The notes under the pieces: generated by a model
What the model was told of the DNA's origin: nothing
What the model saw: the letters and a program-made list of their open reading frames with translations, nothing else
Databases searched by the model: none
Program-made: the position numbers and the translations under genes
Shown: positions 35,476 to 48,621 of the stretch, one piece after another
Position numbering within the stretch: position 1 is the stretch's first letter
Layout: every line of letters begins with the position of its first letter
NCBI GenBank assembly: GCA_012861695.1
Contig: JAAOOA010000178.1
Location: 1 to 64,000 of the forward strand
Direction: 5' to 3'
Source: Trematomus loennbergii
Lineage: Eukaryota; Chordata; Actinopteri; Perciformes; Nototheniidae
DNA length: 64,000 bases

Positions 35476-36750
35476 CATACTGGTCCTCTCACGCACATAC
35501 ATTCTCCTTTTACATACATATATTTTCACTCTTACACACATATATTCTCCTTTTACATACATACATTTTTTATTCTTACACACATACATTCTCCTTTTAC
35601 ATACATACATTTTCACTCTCACACACGTATATATTTACACTCACACATTCATACATTCTGCTCTCATATTATCATATTTCAATGCACACATTCATACATT
35701 GTCACTCACACATTTATAAGTTTTTTACTCACACATTTTTACATTTTGTTCTCATATTCATATATTTTAATGCTCATATTTATACATTTTGCTCTCATGC
35801 ACATTCATTCAATGTTTACATTTCATATTATAAATAATATGCATGTATGAAGACAATATATGTATGCAAGAGAAGAATGTATGTATGTATGAAGACAATA
35901 TATGTATGCAAGAGAAGAATACATGTATGTGTGAGAGAAAATATAGTGGAAACGGAAGGAGGTATGGTTGAAACGGAAGGCAGGTCATTATCGCGCTGTG
36001 ATTGGCTCAGAAGGTCGAGCGGGGCGGGCTCATGTTCAGAACTTCTGATTCAAATCAACATGATGGAGGGAGATTAATCCGTGTATCTACGGACCATTTG
36101 TTTTTCTTTATTAAACAAGTAAACGGAAGAGTGTCTGCGAGGCGTTTTGATTTTTGTTTTTACCTTACTAAATGGTCTAATGGTCATTGTAGCGAGGGGG
36201 GAGGGGGAGGGGGAGGGGGGGCCGCGAAACTCGCGAAACTCGCGGAAGTGATTTCAAAACAAAAGCACTCGTTTGCTTGGAACGTTGATAATATTATAAA
36301 CAAAGGGAAACGAGGTGAATTTAGCGATCACAACGAAAACGGCCAAGACACACATTGAGCCCAGAAAATGAATGTTATTAAGGCTGTAAATATAATAAGT
36401 CTATGTCTAAAATGGACAACATTGTTAGGAGATTTAAACTATACAGCGATTCTGCACTGCGGTCACTCAGCCGTCTCTCACTTTGTTTTTTCAAATCAGC
36501 TGCTCTTCATTTTTTTTTTACAAATATTTTTTACCACAAGTTCTTAATAAAACTGACACCGTTGGACTCGGTATTATTTTGACTGCTACTAACAATACAT
36601 TGAAGTACTTTTACTGTGTATTTTTTGAGAAATACCCTGTCAAAGTCCCCTCCTGAGAACAAAAGCAAGCCACTTCTGCTAAGTTTGATGAGGGAATCTT
36701 TTTTGTTGTCATTAGTTCTTCGTGAGATTGATCCTGTTGGACTCAGTAGG
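35470..36750. repeat. Right arm of the 1.2 kb inverted repeat
   Basis: Inverted copy of 33168-34400, ending AGATTGATCCTGTTGGACTC. No matching short flanks were found at the outer edges. Confidence 0.9.
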
Positions 36751-37680
36751 CCAAGGGCGCCGGTGTAGGTACCATTGTGTTCGGCCTACCATATGTGTTC
36801 GGGGTCCGTAAGGCGTATAGTAATCATAGATAACACGGCAGGGTCCGTTACAGTTTGTTTTGATCTGATTTCAAATAAACAAAGTCTTGGCTTTCAGAAT
36901 ATTAAACTTGTTTTCTGCAAATTCAGATGATAAATACAGCTTTGAAGCTTGTAACGGCATAATTACAAGCAACGGAGTAACTTTACGTCACTGCAGGGAT
37001 AACAGCCGGTGTTTCTCGTGAGTGTTTTCCCCGGGAAACAAACACAATAACACACAAACGCAAAAATACACAAACACACACGTATACACACACACACTCG
37101 CGGGCTTCCCCTATCTTCCCTTCGTACTATTTTGATCATTTGCTCCACTAATAATCAATCAGATCGATCCAGAGAAGAGGAAACTTGAAGGCCTTTTTCT
37201 CAAAATGATGACTCTGTAACAGTCATTATATAATGTGACATATTTTGCTTAATATTTGGAGTAGCCTACAACAACAATCCTGATATCATTAGAAAGCTAT
37301 GAATCTCCTCTTTCCAACAGTGTATACAACTCAAAATGTGTCTTCGGGTCAATGCGACTGATTTCGATGGAGCAGGTCACTTTGCATTAGGTAAAATAAA
37401 GCAGGCAGACATAACAGGAAGAATATGTACATTTTAACCCAATCAAATAGGACATTGTCACACCATTCAAATGTATCCATGTAAATTACATCCAATAAAA
37501 AAGCTTAGATTTGTTTATTCGTACGTTGTTTACTTTATTTGTTACGGTCTGTGTGTGTCAGTCAGCCGTTAACCTAGATAGAAAACATATATACACTTGC
37601 AAACACGTCAGAAGAACCAGCGCAGAAGAAAACTAAATACAGTCAATCTAAACTTAAATTAACAACTGGAAGGTCACATC
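36751..37680. other. Unassigned DNA
   Basis: No gene or element recognised. 37015-37115 is CA-rich but not a clean microsatellite. Confidence 0.5.
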
Positions 37681-38446
37681 CTGACATCCACGTCTCCAGA
37701 GCCTGGACCTTCATCAATCACAGAACCAGCGAAGCCAGATAAACCCAAAAGCAGCAGCTCTGCGGCCGCAGAGACTGTCAAAACCGCCGCCACCGCCGTC
37801 GTTGAACCGAAACAGGCTGGTTCGACTGCATGGAGGTTTGTTGTCGGGACATTGAGACGGGTAAAGCTGCAGCTAACTGACCGCTAGATTATTTGGGCAA
37901 AGAGAAAGGTACTTCAACGCAGAATGGTACAAAACAGAGAGTGGTTAATTCTTTGCAAAACCACTAAACGGGCCTTCTGTGAAATATGCAGATTTGCTGT
38001 CAAACGGCTTGTAACTTTCTCAAAATGTGGAGATGATAGCTTTGTTAATATCGGAGTTAATAACTGGAAAAAGTGCCCAAGCCTCCTGGACAGCCACGAA
38101 AAGTCTCATTTCCACAGAGAGTGTATTAAAAAAAAGTGCAATTTCTTCAGTCACACAGCAGTCAACATACAGCTTGTCAAAACAACAGCGTATTGAGCAG
38201 GAAAAAAGAAGAGATGGAATGATGGAGCAACTGCGCTGTCTGCAGTTTCTAACCCGACAGGGCCTAGCAATCAGGGGCATAATCAGGGCGGATAAGGAGA
38301 GCAATTTCCAAAAGAACTCGTAGCTGAGAAAAACCCCACTCTGAAGAGCTTCATGCTCACCGGGAAATATGCATCATGAGACAATTAATGAACTTATAAA
38401 TCTAATGTATCGGGACTCTCTCACCACTATATTAACTGAAATTTAA
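37680..38446 (+). pseudogene. hAT transposase remnant with TTF-type zinc finger
   Basis: Broken frames read in order: a low-complexity tail (PGPSSITEP, KPKSSSSAAAET); REWLILCKTTKRAFCEICRF with paired cysteines and a later SLLDSHEKSHFHRECI, a TTF-type zinc-finger pattern; QQRIEQEKRRDGMMEQLRCL and RQGLAIRG; and KYASHETINELINLMYRDSL before a stop near 38443. This succession is characteristic of the N-terminal half of TTF-finger hAT transposases. The catalytic DDE and dimerisation domains are missing. At least three frame changes make it non-functional. Confidence 0.7.
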
Positions 38447-38469
38447 AAGCAATGCAAAACATGCAGTTA

Positions 38470-38894
38470 TTGTGCTTCCAGCAAACATCCACTGATAAAC
38501 TGCGATGTTAACAAACTCATGATAACCTCATATGTTTTTAACTGAGGATCATACATGTGTTTAGTCTAGAAAAAGGTAAATGTGTGCATTTTATTATAAA
38601 GTTATAAAACTAAAAGAGCTTTACAAAAAAGTAACACAATTAGAGATGTTTGGAGTTTTATTTTAGTTATTAATTTACATTTTTTGTCAAAGAGATGCTG
38701 ATTTGATACCGTTGATACAGTTACGGCATTTCCTGTTTCTGCCGGAGAGAGGGGAGTTTGTCCCAAAGCTTGCCGCTGTATCTACTCCCTCCATCTGACA
38801 GGAGGGAGCCTCATGTGTCACTCCACGGAGTTCACTCCGTCACGGAGGGGGAGTGTGTAGGGGTAGGGTGTAGGGCGTGGTTTGGGATTGGGCC
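38470..38894 (-). mobile_element. Partial inverted copy of the 39995-40695 element
   Basis: Ends GTTTGGGATTGGGCC at 38880-38894. Runs as the reverse complement of 39995-40465 back to CCAGCAAACATCCACTG at about 38478, starting roughly 40 bp after the transposase-remnant stop codon. Confidence 0.8.
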
Positions 38895-38948
38895 ATACAC
38901 ACGCACTTTTTTGGCCCCCCCACTTCTAAAATGAATCCGGCGCGCCTG

Positions 38949-39101
38949 ATCCAAACAGTAGGATTAAATATCAACCTTTAAATCGGATTACAGCTGCAGC
39001 ACACAGTGAGTAAATAATACAGAATATAAATGAAAGAACATACCCAGGATGAGACATGTTATGTCGAGCAGCACGAAGGGGATTCCTCTCGCCTCGAACA
39101 T
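38949..39101 (-). pseudogene. Orphan inverted copy of plpp1 exon 1
   Basis: 39044-39101 is the exact reverse complement of plpp1 coding exon 1 (MFEARGIPFVLLDITCLIL plus one base), with the GTATGT donor. 38949-39043 matches about 95 bp of intron 1. Upstream of its ATG is AAGGACCCAAA rather than the GGAGGCAAC found at 52808. No second exon follows on the minus strand, so it cannot make the enzyme by itself, though it could act as an extra first exon if transcribed across an inversion. Confidence 0.9.
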
Positions 39102-39994
39102 TTTGGGTCCTTCTCAGGACTATTTTCATTTCCTCGGTCCTCGGTATCACCGGAAGTTGATTTGTCTGCGCCATCTTGAGTAGCGTCCCATGGCTCTTAT
39201 TTCTGCCGGAGGACCGAGGATCGAGGAGCGAGGAGCGATAATGGAGGAGCTATAATCGAGGAACCACCAGACCATCCTCCGGGGAAATCCTCAGATACTC
39301 GCCCCGCCCCCTTACTGTGTATCGCTCACTGATTGGACGATGCAGCGCATGCACTGATCTGATGCTTCTTGACATGAGAGCAGAGTTTCCCAGCGGAGTG
39401 AAGAAAACACATGAAACTCACGGGACTCACTCCTCAGTTTATACCGTGTTTTGTTTCAATGAATGATCATTCAGTTACAAATATGTGATATATCTGAACA
39501 ACAAAGTGGTCAAAAATTATTTTATTCATTTATTGGAAACATTTTCATGATCGCTTTTTCGTTTTACATTTTCATTCATTGTCATTTCCATTCAGTCAGT
39601 CATTAAGTGCTATTTAAAATGTTAATTTGCTACATATCCACACAAAAAAGTGTGCAATGATGAATGTTAATCTAACTGGGTTTTGATAGAACATATCTCT
39701 TTTTCTTCTCTGAATTATTTTATTTCTATTGTGCACTCTAATCAATATTAATCCAACTATTGTTCGTTTATACATTTTAAGAATAGCGTTTATCTTTTTT
39801 GAGAATGAGTTCTTATTTTATTTAATGTATTTGGGTCTACAACAGATGATACAAATGTTTGTGTCAGTAAATGTGTACTAACAGAGGCGGGGGTGTGTGT
39901 GAAGATAACGGGGACAGAGCTGCTGTCAGACGAACAGCTGTGCGGCGTCATCACAAACGGACGTCGCTTCACGTGACGCTACGGAGGAAAGGAC

Positions 39995-40695
39995 GGCCCA
40001 ATCCCAAACTACTCCTCGACCCTCCCCCTCCGTGACGGAGTGAACTCCGTCTGTAGCCACACTCGCAGCTCAACGAGGCCCCTCCTGTCAGATGGAGGGA
40101 GTAAATACAGCGGCAAGCTTTGGGACAAATCCCCTCTCTCCGGCAGAAACAGGAAATGCCGTAACTGAATGTAACAACGGTTTCAAATCAGCTTCTCTTA
40201 GACAAAAAATGTAAATTAAGAACTCAAATAAAACCAAACATCTTTCATTGTGTTACTTTTTTGTAAAGCTCTTTTAGTTTTAAACCTGATGTTTATAAGC
40301 TTCTTAGTTTTTGCAACAGTCTGTAAATATACACAACTTTATAATAAAATGCACACATTTACCTTTTTCTAGACTAACACAGGTATGATCCTAAGTTAAA
40401 AAAATATGAGGTTATCATGAGGTTGTAACATCGCAATTTATCAGTGGATGTTTGCTGGAACTACTTGTAAACAGCGTGTTCCTGACGGACACACACAGCG
40501 TGACTCCGGTCAGGTAGAGACCAGTCTCAAGTCAGCACCAATGCAGACTCGCTGTTTGAGGGCTTGATAGCCCACTCCCCCTCCACACTCGTTGGTTTGG
40601 AACAGCACTTAATGTGGCGGACCCTCCGTGCGAACGCGCAAACGGAGGGGTAGTGTGTAGGGGTAGGGTGTAGGGCGTGTGTTTGGGATTGGGCC
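39995..40695. mobile_element. 701 bp transposon with GGCCCAATCCCAAAC termini
   Basis: Perfect 15 bp terminal inverted repeats followed by similar subterminal DNA (TACACACTCCCCCTCC-like complement). Absent from copy 1, where AGGAC-13 bp-TAAAACT stands at 1910-1936, so insertion was accompanied by loss of about 13 bp or the ends are slightly off. GGCCCAATCCC termini are widespread in fish MITEs. No coding sequence. Confidence 0.75.
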
Positions 40696-40814
40696 TAAAA
40701 CTAATTTCCTGCTTCTCGTGGTTTCCTTGCGTCTCTCCATGCTTCCCTGGTGGGAGGGACTAAACGCAGGGAAACGACGCAAGTGAGGGACGCAAGGATT
40801 CCATTTAATCGACC

Positions 40815-40950
40815 TGAGAAGGACCCGTTGCCTCCTGTCTGTCTCTGCCGCAAATGAAGCCTCTTCTCCGGGTACGAACAGCGGCAGTAAGGTGGGTGGG
40901 GGTGGAGTTTATTTCCGATCAGAAAAATGTCAGCAAATGGTGCAAAAACA
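40815..40950 (-). repeat. Displaced copy of plpp1 exon-1 upstream DNA (copy 2)
   Basis: Same content and same CCTGAGAAGGACCC joint as 2040-2175. Confidence 0.75.
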
Positions 40951-41586
40951 CAATAACCCGTCCGCACCCTGGAGAAGAAGCAACGGAACTGCAGGACACA
41001 TCAAGAGGAGCATTTGTTGTTGTTGTTTTTAATTGTGTTTCAAGGCGGGGATTGGCAGAACAGCTGATAACTCCGCACGACGCGCCGCATGGCAGAGTAA
41101 AACAAACAAACCCACACGGAAGATTGTCGTGAAAAACACACACCTGTTCCCGGTTCGGTGTGTGTGTGTGTAGCCGGTGTCTGAGGGTGCACGCGGAACT
41201 AACCCGAAAAAATCCGGTGTCGATGGAGGCTTCGCGGCCCTGGTGATGCGTTCAAGGGCCAGTGGGAAAATTGGGTAGTATCCTGGTTTGTGAACTAATC
41301 TTTATTTAATTTTTTGAATTTTGACACTATCTTATTTTCATTTTTTTTTAAAGAAGATAACACAAAACATTATTAATTATTATTATTTATTTATATGTTC
41401 ATTATTTACTTTTTTTTTAACAGTAAATAAGGAAATATTCTTTCCAAATTATTTAAATTCATATTTGTTTTTTGTGGAGTGTCAGATAAAATAAATCCAA
41501 TTGAAGACAGAATTGTTCCCAGCTTAAAACTGCTTTAAAAATACAATATATTCCTATTATTTTCCACTTATTCATTCACTATCAGT

Positions 41587-41762
41587 GAGGAGACGTGTGG
41601 CGCAGTGGGTAGAGCGTTGGTGTTCGGATCACAGGTTCAAACCCCACTGCAGTCAGCATGTCGTTGTGTCCCTGAGACAATTGCTCCTGGGGATTGCCCA
41701 CAGTATTGAGTATGTAAGTCGCTTTGGATAAAAGCGTCTAACAAGTAACATGTAATGTAATC
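41587..41762 (+). repeat. tRNA-derived SINE, copy 2
   Basis: Duplicate of the SINE at 2808-2990, with intact box A (TGGCGCAGTGG), box B and the CGCTTTGGATAAAAGCG tail. Confidence 0.8.
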
Positions 41763-43160
41763 AGTCCCCATACCTACTTAATATTAATTTAGTTTAGGTA
41801 TTGAATTCCCCTAATTACTAGTTAGTCTACATAATTCAATTGTTTTTAAGAATTCTTATTTATCTTTCACATTGTTTGATAGGTCAATGATTAGCAACGA
41901 CGTTGATTTTGATTAGGATTTTTCCTTTTATGCAGGAAACGAGCATTTAAAAACTCAATATTACCCTATTTGTTAGAATCTTTTATACATTTTATTAAAT
42001 AAACTTTACTGTAAAGACTTACCTCAGGAAATGTACACTAATTGCAGTATTTTAATATATTAATTAACAGTCGTGCACACCTCAGGAACAAACAGGAAGA
42101 TATAGGAACATTATTATCACAACACTGACCCCATCTAGTGGTTTGAAGGTTAAACTACACTAAGAAAACGGATATAATTCTCTATTTTGTGGAAATCAAC
42201 AACAATTAGCTCCAAACCTTCACTCATTTTGAAAGAACACGTATTTAGAACCCATAAGCTGTGTTCTAAGTTAATTAAATACACTAAAACAAACACAAAT
42301 ACAACCGTCCTGCAAGAGATGGGTATATTAAAAAGGCCCTATTATGCTTTTTAGGATGTTCCCTTTCCTTTGGTGTGTTATTTAGGTTTTAGTGCATGTA
42401 AATGGTCTGCAGAGGCTAAATTCCCTGTGATGCCCTGCCTGAAACGCATCCATTGGCTGCCTTTATTTAAATGGTAAAGGACATATGGCCCTCTATCAAC
42501 GATATCTTCTGTCTTACATCGTCCTTAAAGCTCGATAAAACACACATTAATAATAACACACATAATGCACAAATGTGTTTTTATTCAACTCGAAAATTAC
42601 ATTTCAAAGTCATTCAAATGAACAAAAGAGGCAGATATATTTTAAAACATCTCCAGTTTCTGCGACGGCAAAACACGTTTAATTGACAAAAGATCAATTC
42701 TGACTTTTAAGCCATCGTCAGCGTCGTTACCCTGCCAGTCAATAACCCTTTACCTTAATATATCCATTATGCAACCAGAACATGTGACAAAAAGCACAAA
42801 TAAGTCACTTTTTTTTTTTTAATTAAACCTTTTAAAAATAAACCTATTTTACATATTTATTGGGCTTTAAAACATACGTGTGATATTTCAAAGGCTTATT
42901 GAGAAAAATGTTGATTTTACTGACAAATGCATGTTTTTAGACCCACACAGAATACTGCCTGCATCCAATAATACTCCTAATACATGGTGCATTTACAAAT
43001 AAGAACAAACATAAATAAAAAGGAATGAATAATTTATAAAATATGTTTTACAAAGCCATTAAAGGCAAGTCCTTCATTGTTTTGAATGCAGACGTGTTGC
43101 TCATTTTCAGTCCACTAGGTGGCACTGTTTCCCTACAAGTAAAAAAATGCAGGTTTTTTC

Positions 43161-43656
43161 TATGGGCAGTAAAGTGGGTGGGGGTGGAGTGTATTTCCGA
43201 TCAGAAAAATGTCAGCAAATGGTGCAAAAATATGGGCTCAGAACAGTCTCATAATGCACACATGCACACAGAAGGATTCACACTTGTATTTCCGGATCCA
43301 CACTTGTGTTTTTCAATGCACACCCAAATGTGTTCCGTTTCATATTCATGTAAATAAAATCCAAATACAGAAAAAGGTTTTACATATGTATTTTTGATCC
43401 TCACATATTTGTTTTCCGTTTAAAACCGCTGCACCTGCAAACACAACCCGCTTTCTGTGCATGGATCGCTGTGCATTCGTGTGTGGGTTTTTTGAGACTC
43501 CCCTGACGGTGAGCCGATTCGTACTTGTAATTTTTTCTATCTATAGCCAATCAGATGTCTCCTCAATTCTAAGCCAATCACATGAGCGCGTCCCCACGAG
43601 GGTATGATTTATTGCGCTCATGACACTTCATATACGCATTTTGCGCTGTCCGGAGC
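43161..43656 (+). repeat. 500 bp inverted repeat, left member
   Basis: Reverse complement of 52260-52755. Begins with the GGCAGTAAAGTGGGTGGGGG block also found upstream of plpp1 exon 1 and ends GCTGTCCGGAGC. No coding capacity recognised. Confidence 0.88.
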
Positions 43657-43916
43657 AGGGTTTCCACGGACAGAATTTAATTTTACCGGACAAATTTGAA
43701 ACTTACGGTCATGTTTCAATAATAATAATAATATAATAAGAAGAAGAAGAAGAATTGTTTCGCAGAGTTTCTGATAGCAGGTAATTACCGGACTATGACC
43801 GGATATGGCTAATAACACGGGAGTAAGGATCATCTCCAGGGTTCGAGTTATAAACTGAGCTCTATGGGGGGTCTTTGAAACTAACACGTGTGCACGCATG
43901 CACGCGCACTCAAACT

Positions 43917-43930
43917 CTCACACACACACA

Positions 43931-43978
<48 letters not shown>

Positions 43979-43992
43979 ACACCCACACACCA
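43917..43992. repeat. (CA)n microsatellite
   Basis: Interrupted CA run. Confidence 0.95.
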
Positions 43993-44347
43993 CCAATAAT
44001 AAACATATGGACAGGGTTATTATTTTAAAAAATGTGCAAATGTATTTGGGAACCTATCCATGTGAACATATTTTGGGGTGGACCTCAAATCCTCTAGGGG
44101 GGTCCGGGAGTTAAATGCATCAATCTGGTGCATTTTGAGGGGAAAATAAAGAGACTAGATCTATGGAAACACCCATAGGAAACAGATGCCACATCATGTA
44201 GACAGACAGTCACCCTGTGTGAGGCAAACCCACATTTACGCAGCGTTGCCTACATTCGCTAGCCATCGGGAAACCTCCCGGCCCTCCCGATGGCCAGTCC
44301 GGGCCTGCCAGCAGCCCTCTACTTGCTACAAACTTAAATATGAAATC

Positions 44348-44418
44348 ATAGCCGTGGGAACATGTTTCAATGGGGGTGCTGTGGGGATGACACCAGGGCC
44401 GGTTCTGACCAATTTGCT
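44348..44418 (+). repeat. Interspersed repeat, copy B
   Basis: Same family as 18908-18993. Preceded at about 44270-44310 by CCCGATGGCCAGTCCGGGCC TG, which resembles an inverted hAT terminus of the CAGGCCCGGACTGG type. Confidence 0.65.
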
Positions 44419-44533
44419 GTCATACAAGAAGTAGATAATAGCTGTACGGTCTGTACTTTTTTTAATGAGCCACATGCCATGATGCACCAACATAATTGTA
44501 TTATTTAGACTGACATTAAGAAGTTGAATCAAC

Positions 44534-45380
<847 letters not shown>

Positions 45381-45469
45381 TCTTATATTTGTGTACAGCA
45401 CTTTGAATTGCTTTGTGTTGAAAGGTGCTATATAAATAAACTTGCCTCGCCTTGCCTAGTGATGACTAG

Positions 45470-46300
45470 GCGTAGGCTCCACGAGGACGAAAACGGGTTG
45501 AATCCGCATATTTCTCATGCGTATAGCCCTCTAAGCTCGACGACGCCGTAAGGGAAACGTAGAAACAGACCCCGCAAACGACAACGGGTCCAAAGGTGGA
45601 TAGATCTGGGAACGGAGCGCTCTGGGGGGTCCAACGGGGCCGTGGGGTCGCCTATACGGTCATGCGTTTCATAGCCCCGCCTCTCCCCACCTCTGCTGCT
45701 CACCCCCAAATTCAGATTATTTATCTTTATCTCGATATGAACATAAACGCGAGTGAAGTCTAATCTGACAGGACGGAGACACGCAGCTCCTCCGGCTGTG
45801 AAGCAGCGGGAGCAAAACACACACTTCAAGTCAGATCACCACCCTTAGCTATTTTAATTACCTCTCAAACTACCTAAACTAGTTATAAATATGTTTATTT
45901 TTACTGTCGGGTTTACTTACTGGATCAGCTGCTGCATGAGGAAGCATGAAGATTTAAACTTTAACACACATTGACCGGCAAAAAACTCTGCGCGGTTCCC
46001 CCCGCCCCCACCGGGGAGAATGAACAGAAGTGCAGCCATGACAACCATTCTTCTTCGCTGCTTTTGTGGAGGAAGTTGCTGCTTTTGTGGAGGAAGTTAC
46101 AGCGCCACGTACAGGTTCGGCATATGTACTGCAGCTTTTCCAGCGTTTGGATGTAAACGGAGCCGTCTCGTGGAGCTTGACACAATCCGGTGTATATTGC
46201 GTGGGGACGGAAGGTTTTTTGCGGTTGCATTTGCGTTACTCCGATGCGTTTTGCCGTATTTGTTCTCGTGGAGCCGGGGCCTCAAAATCTACTAGGATTA
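45470..46300. mobile_element. Degenerate DNA element with GGCTCCACGAG ends
   Basis: The left side has GGCTCCACGAGGACGAAAAC (45476-45495) and the right side, inverted, has GGCTCCACGAGAACAAATAC (about 46255-46274). Subterminal words also correspond. Internally there are a 21 bp tandem duplication (GCTTTTGTGGAGGAAGTTGC) and no recognised protein. Family not identified. Confidence 0.5.
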
Positions 46301-46569
46301 ATAAATGTCCAAAGTGTCTATTACGTTAGTAGGAAATCCAACCTAGAGCAATTGAGCATTGGAATAGAACATGTTGTTTCATAAGGCCCAATGAGAACAA
46401 ACACGAGGCAGAATCTAAACAGGAAAGTGTAAAAACATGTTGAATCATTAAACATCTGATAGAACAAGAACAAGACACACCTAGTTTTTGTTTTTCTAAA
46501 AACAAAACAATGAGGTAGATAATTGCTGTAAACATTTTTAAGGAGGGGCAGCTTGGGCGTATTGTTGTA

Positions 46570-46653
46570 CATAGCCGTGAGAACATGTTTCAAATGGGGG
46601 GTGCTGTGGGGATGACACCAGAGCCGGTTCTGACCAATTTGCTGCCCTAGGCA
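46570..46653 (+). repeat. Interspersed repeat, copy C
   Basis: Same family as 18908-18993, truncated by the MITE at 46657. Confidence 0.8.
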
Positions 46654-46656
46654 TTA

Positions 46657-46856
46657 TGCTGCGTTCACACCGGACGCGATGCGAATATTCGCTTCGCTCT
46701 AATCGCTCCTATCGCATCGCTCTAAACGCTCGAGTTTCACCGCGGCTGCCAGCTGTGTTTACTCGCATCATTCAAACAAGACGCGCTGGCTCGGGAGCTA
46801 CAACTACAACAAAATGAACATATTTTACCGTGATTCGCAGCAGTGTGAACGCAGCA
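46657..46856. mobile_element. 200 bp MITE with TA target duplication
   Basis: Perfect 14 bp inverted ends TGCTGCGTTCACAC / GTGTGAACGCAGCA flanked by TA on both sides (46655-46656 and 46857-46858). Non-coding. It sits exactly between two other repeat fragments. Confidence 0.82.
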
Positions 46857-46858
46857 TA

Positions 46859-47068
46859 ACATCTTCCGCCACAGATTTGGGGAAATTGGTCCGTGCGCAA
46901 AGCATTGTGGGGATTTTAAGACCGCGGAGTCTACTCATGTGCAGCCTCGATATTTCTCCAAACGGAGTTTCGGTAGATTTCCAAGTATGCTGGAGATTGG
47001 AACAGTACTTCGGTGGCTCTCGATGACGTAGTATGCTTGAAATAGTGGATTGAGAAACACCCACCGGC
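46859..47068 (+). mobile_element. Partial GGGTGTTTCTCAATCG MITE
   Basis: Right half of the MITE seen complete at 48622-49013, ending GATTGAGAAACACCC. The left half is missing where the 200 bp MITE adjoins. Confidence 0.85.
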
Positions 47069-47412
47069 TCGAGATCGCTAGAATTTGAAAATACACAACC
47101 GGAGAAAATCTGCCACTTCCTTATAGAGCCCCTCCTCCAACACACACGAACGCACACATGACCAATGAGGGCACGAGATAAGTTTGTGCCCCGATGGAAG
47201 GCTGACAGGCAGGTAGGCCATCCAGTTATTTTAGCCGGGCCGGCTCAGATGATTGGTCGTACTTTTACAGTACTACAGCTTCCACAGATTAAATATTTTT
47301 ATGGATTTTTTGTCAAAGCACTTCAGATATTCATTGCTATCGGGATGTTAAGAGCATTCCATGGAATATAACAAAAAGTGTATCTCGAGACGGTTTCTCA
47401 AACTTACCTACC
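47069..47412 (-). mobile_element. GGGTAGGTAA-ended element, copy without internal insertion
   Basis: Inverted relative to 59518-60275. The end inverted at 47391-47412 reads GGTGGGGTAGGTAAGTTTGA. The site CCGGTTGTGTATTTT (complement of 47088-47102) is intact here but split by another MITE in the copy at 59.5 kb. Confidence 0.75.
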
Positions 47413-47579
47413 CCACCTTTAATGTAAATAATACTCATTACATTGACACATGCATTATTTGTGATTAAAATAATGGTTGTTGGTAATGTATTAGCGACCC
47501 CCACAGATGTATGATTTCACTGCGTCCGTGGGAGCTCAGACCCCTCCTTATGGGAGCTCAGCTCCCATTGGCTCCCACA

Positions 47580-48440
47580 TAACTCGAACCCTGACTGATT
47601 CATCTCTTTTCCTCTCTCCCTCCCTCTCTCCTGACAGCCCGTCAGTTTCTCATGCAGCTCGCTAAAACTTCACTCGCGTTTATGTCCTGAAGTAAAAAGA
47701 TATGATTCTACACTGTATTGAAGTAAACATGTATTATTTTGAATTGTGTTTTAGTGAACATGTACCATTTGAACTGTTTTGTGTGGTCACAATTCACTGA
47801 CTTAGAGATTCTGTGTTTCACACACCAACATAGATCCTTATCACCACTAAGAGCCAGATGCTGTTTTTAAGTCGTTAAAGACATCGTAAAACCCCGTGAG
47901 AAGGGAATGTGGTGTAGATAAGGTGGAGATGAACGTTGACTTTTGACCTGGTGAAATTTGGGATCTCACTCTCTGTTCGGAACTCTGATTGACCTCGACC
48001 AGAAGCGAATCCAGCCAGTCAGGACACTTGAGGGAGGTGGTCAGCTTACACAGCTCCTCCCCAGGGGCTCTCTAATTCGCTTGGGAGGAAAATGGGAAGG
48101 AAGAGTTGACAAATCTCCGCCCCAAAGATAGATATGAATACTGATGTTTTTGAGTGTAAAAATGCTTTTGGGTTTGGTGAGTTGGTTTGATCCCGATGTC
48201 TGTGTCCGCATCGCATCACAAACCTGGAGTCCAATTTCTTTTTGGTTTGATGAGTGGTTTGATCCCGACGCATTTATCCGCATCGCATCACAAACCTAAA
48301 AGTCCGGAGTGCTCGAGTACTCTGTATAACTTGTATATGTGTTTGGTTTCCTACTAGAAGTAAACTCAGATAATTTGTTATAACTTTGATTCCGGTGTTT
48401 TCAATTCCTTTCTTATTTTAATAGAGATTTCAGCCTCATT
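47580..48440. other. Unassigned DNA with an 87 bp tandem duplication
   Basis: GGTTTGATCCCGA-G and CCGCATCGCATCACAAACCT recur at about 48182-48226 and 48251-48297. ATAACTCGAACCCTG (47581-47595) resembles a hAT terminus. No gene recognised. Confidence 0.55.
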
Positions 48441-48621
48441 CAACGAACGGCGCGGAGAGGGGGGCTATTCAGCCACCAGAAAAGTGTTTTTACTCCAACA
48501 GTCCATATCGATCAGACCCAGCTCTCCTGATCGGCCTTTATAGAGAGCACCGATCAAACTATTAAGAGTGAATATCGGCCGATAATGACCGGCGGGGCTC
48601 CCCCCCCGTTGACAGTTCACT

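Larger units (their letters stand above)
39357..43157 (+). repeat. Segmental duplication, copy 2
   Basis: Direct copy of 1-4370 lacking the hAT insertion and carrying a private 701 bp element. It ends where copy 1 continues into single-copy DNA and this copy switches to the 43161-43656 inverted repeat. Confidence 0.9.

Noticed and set aside
45515..45829. 104-codon minus-strand gene
   Set aside because: Lies inside a degenerate repeat with inverted ends and shows no conserved domain or splice context.
47640..48440. Retroviral-type LTR
   Set aside because: There is a polyadenylation-like context and an 87 bp duplication, but no TG..CA ends, no primer binding site and no adjacent coding region were found.
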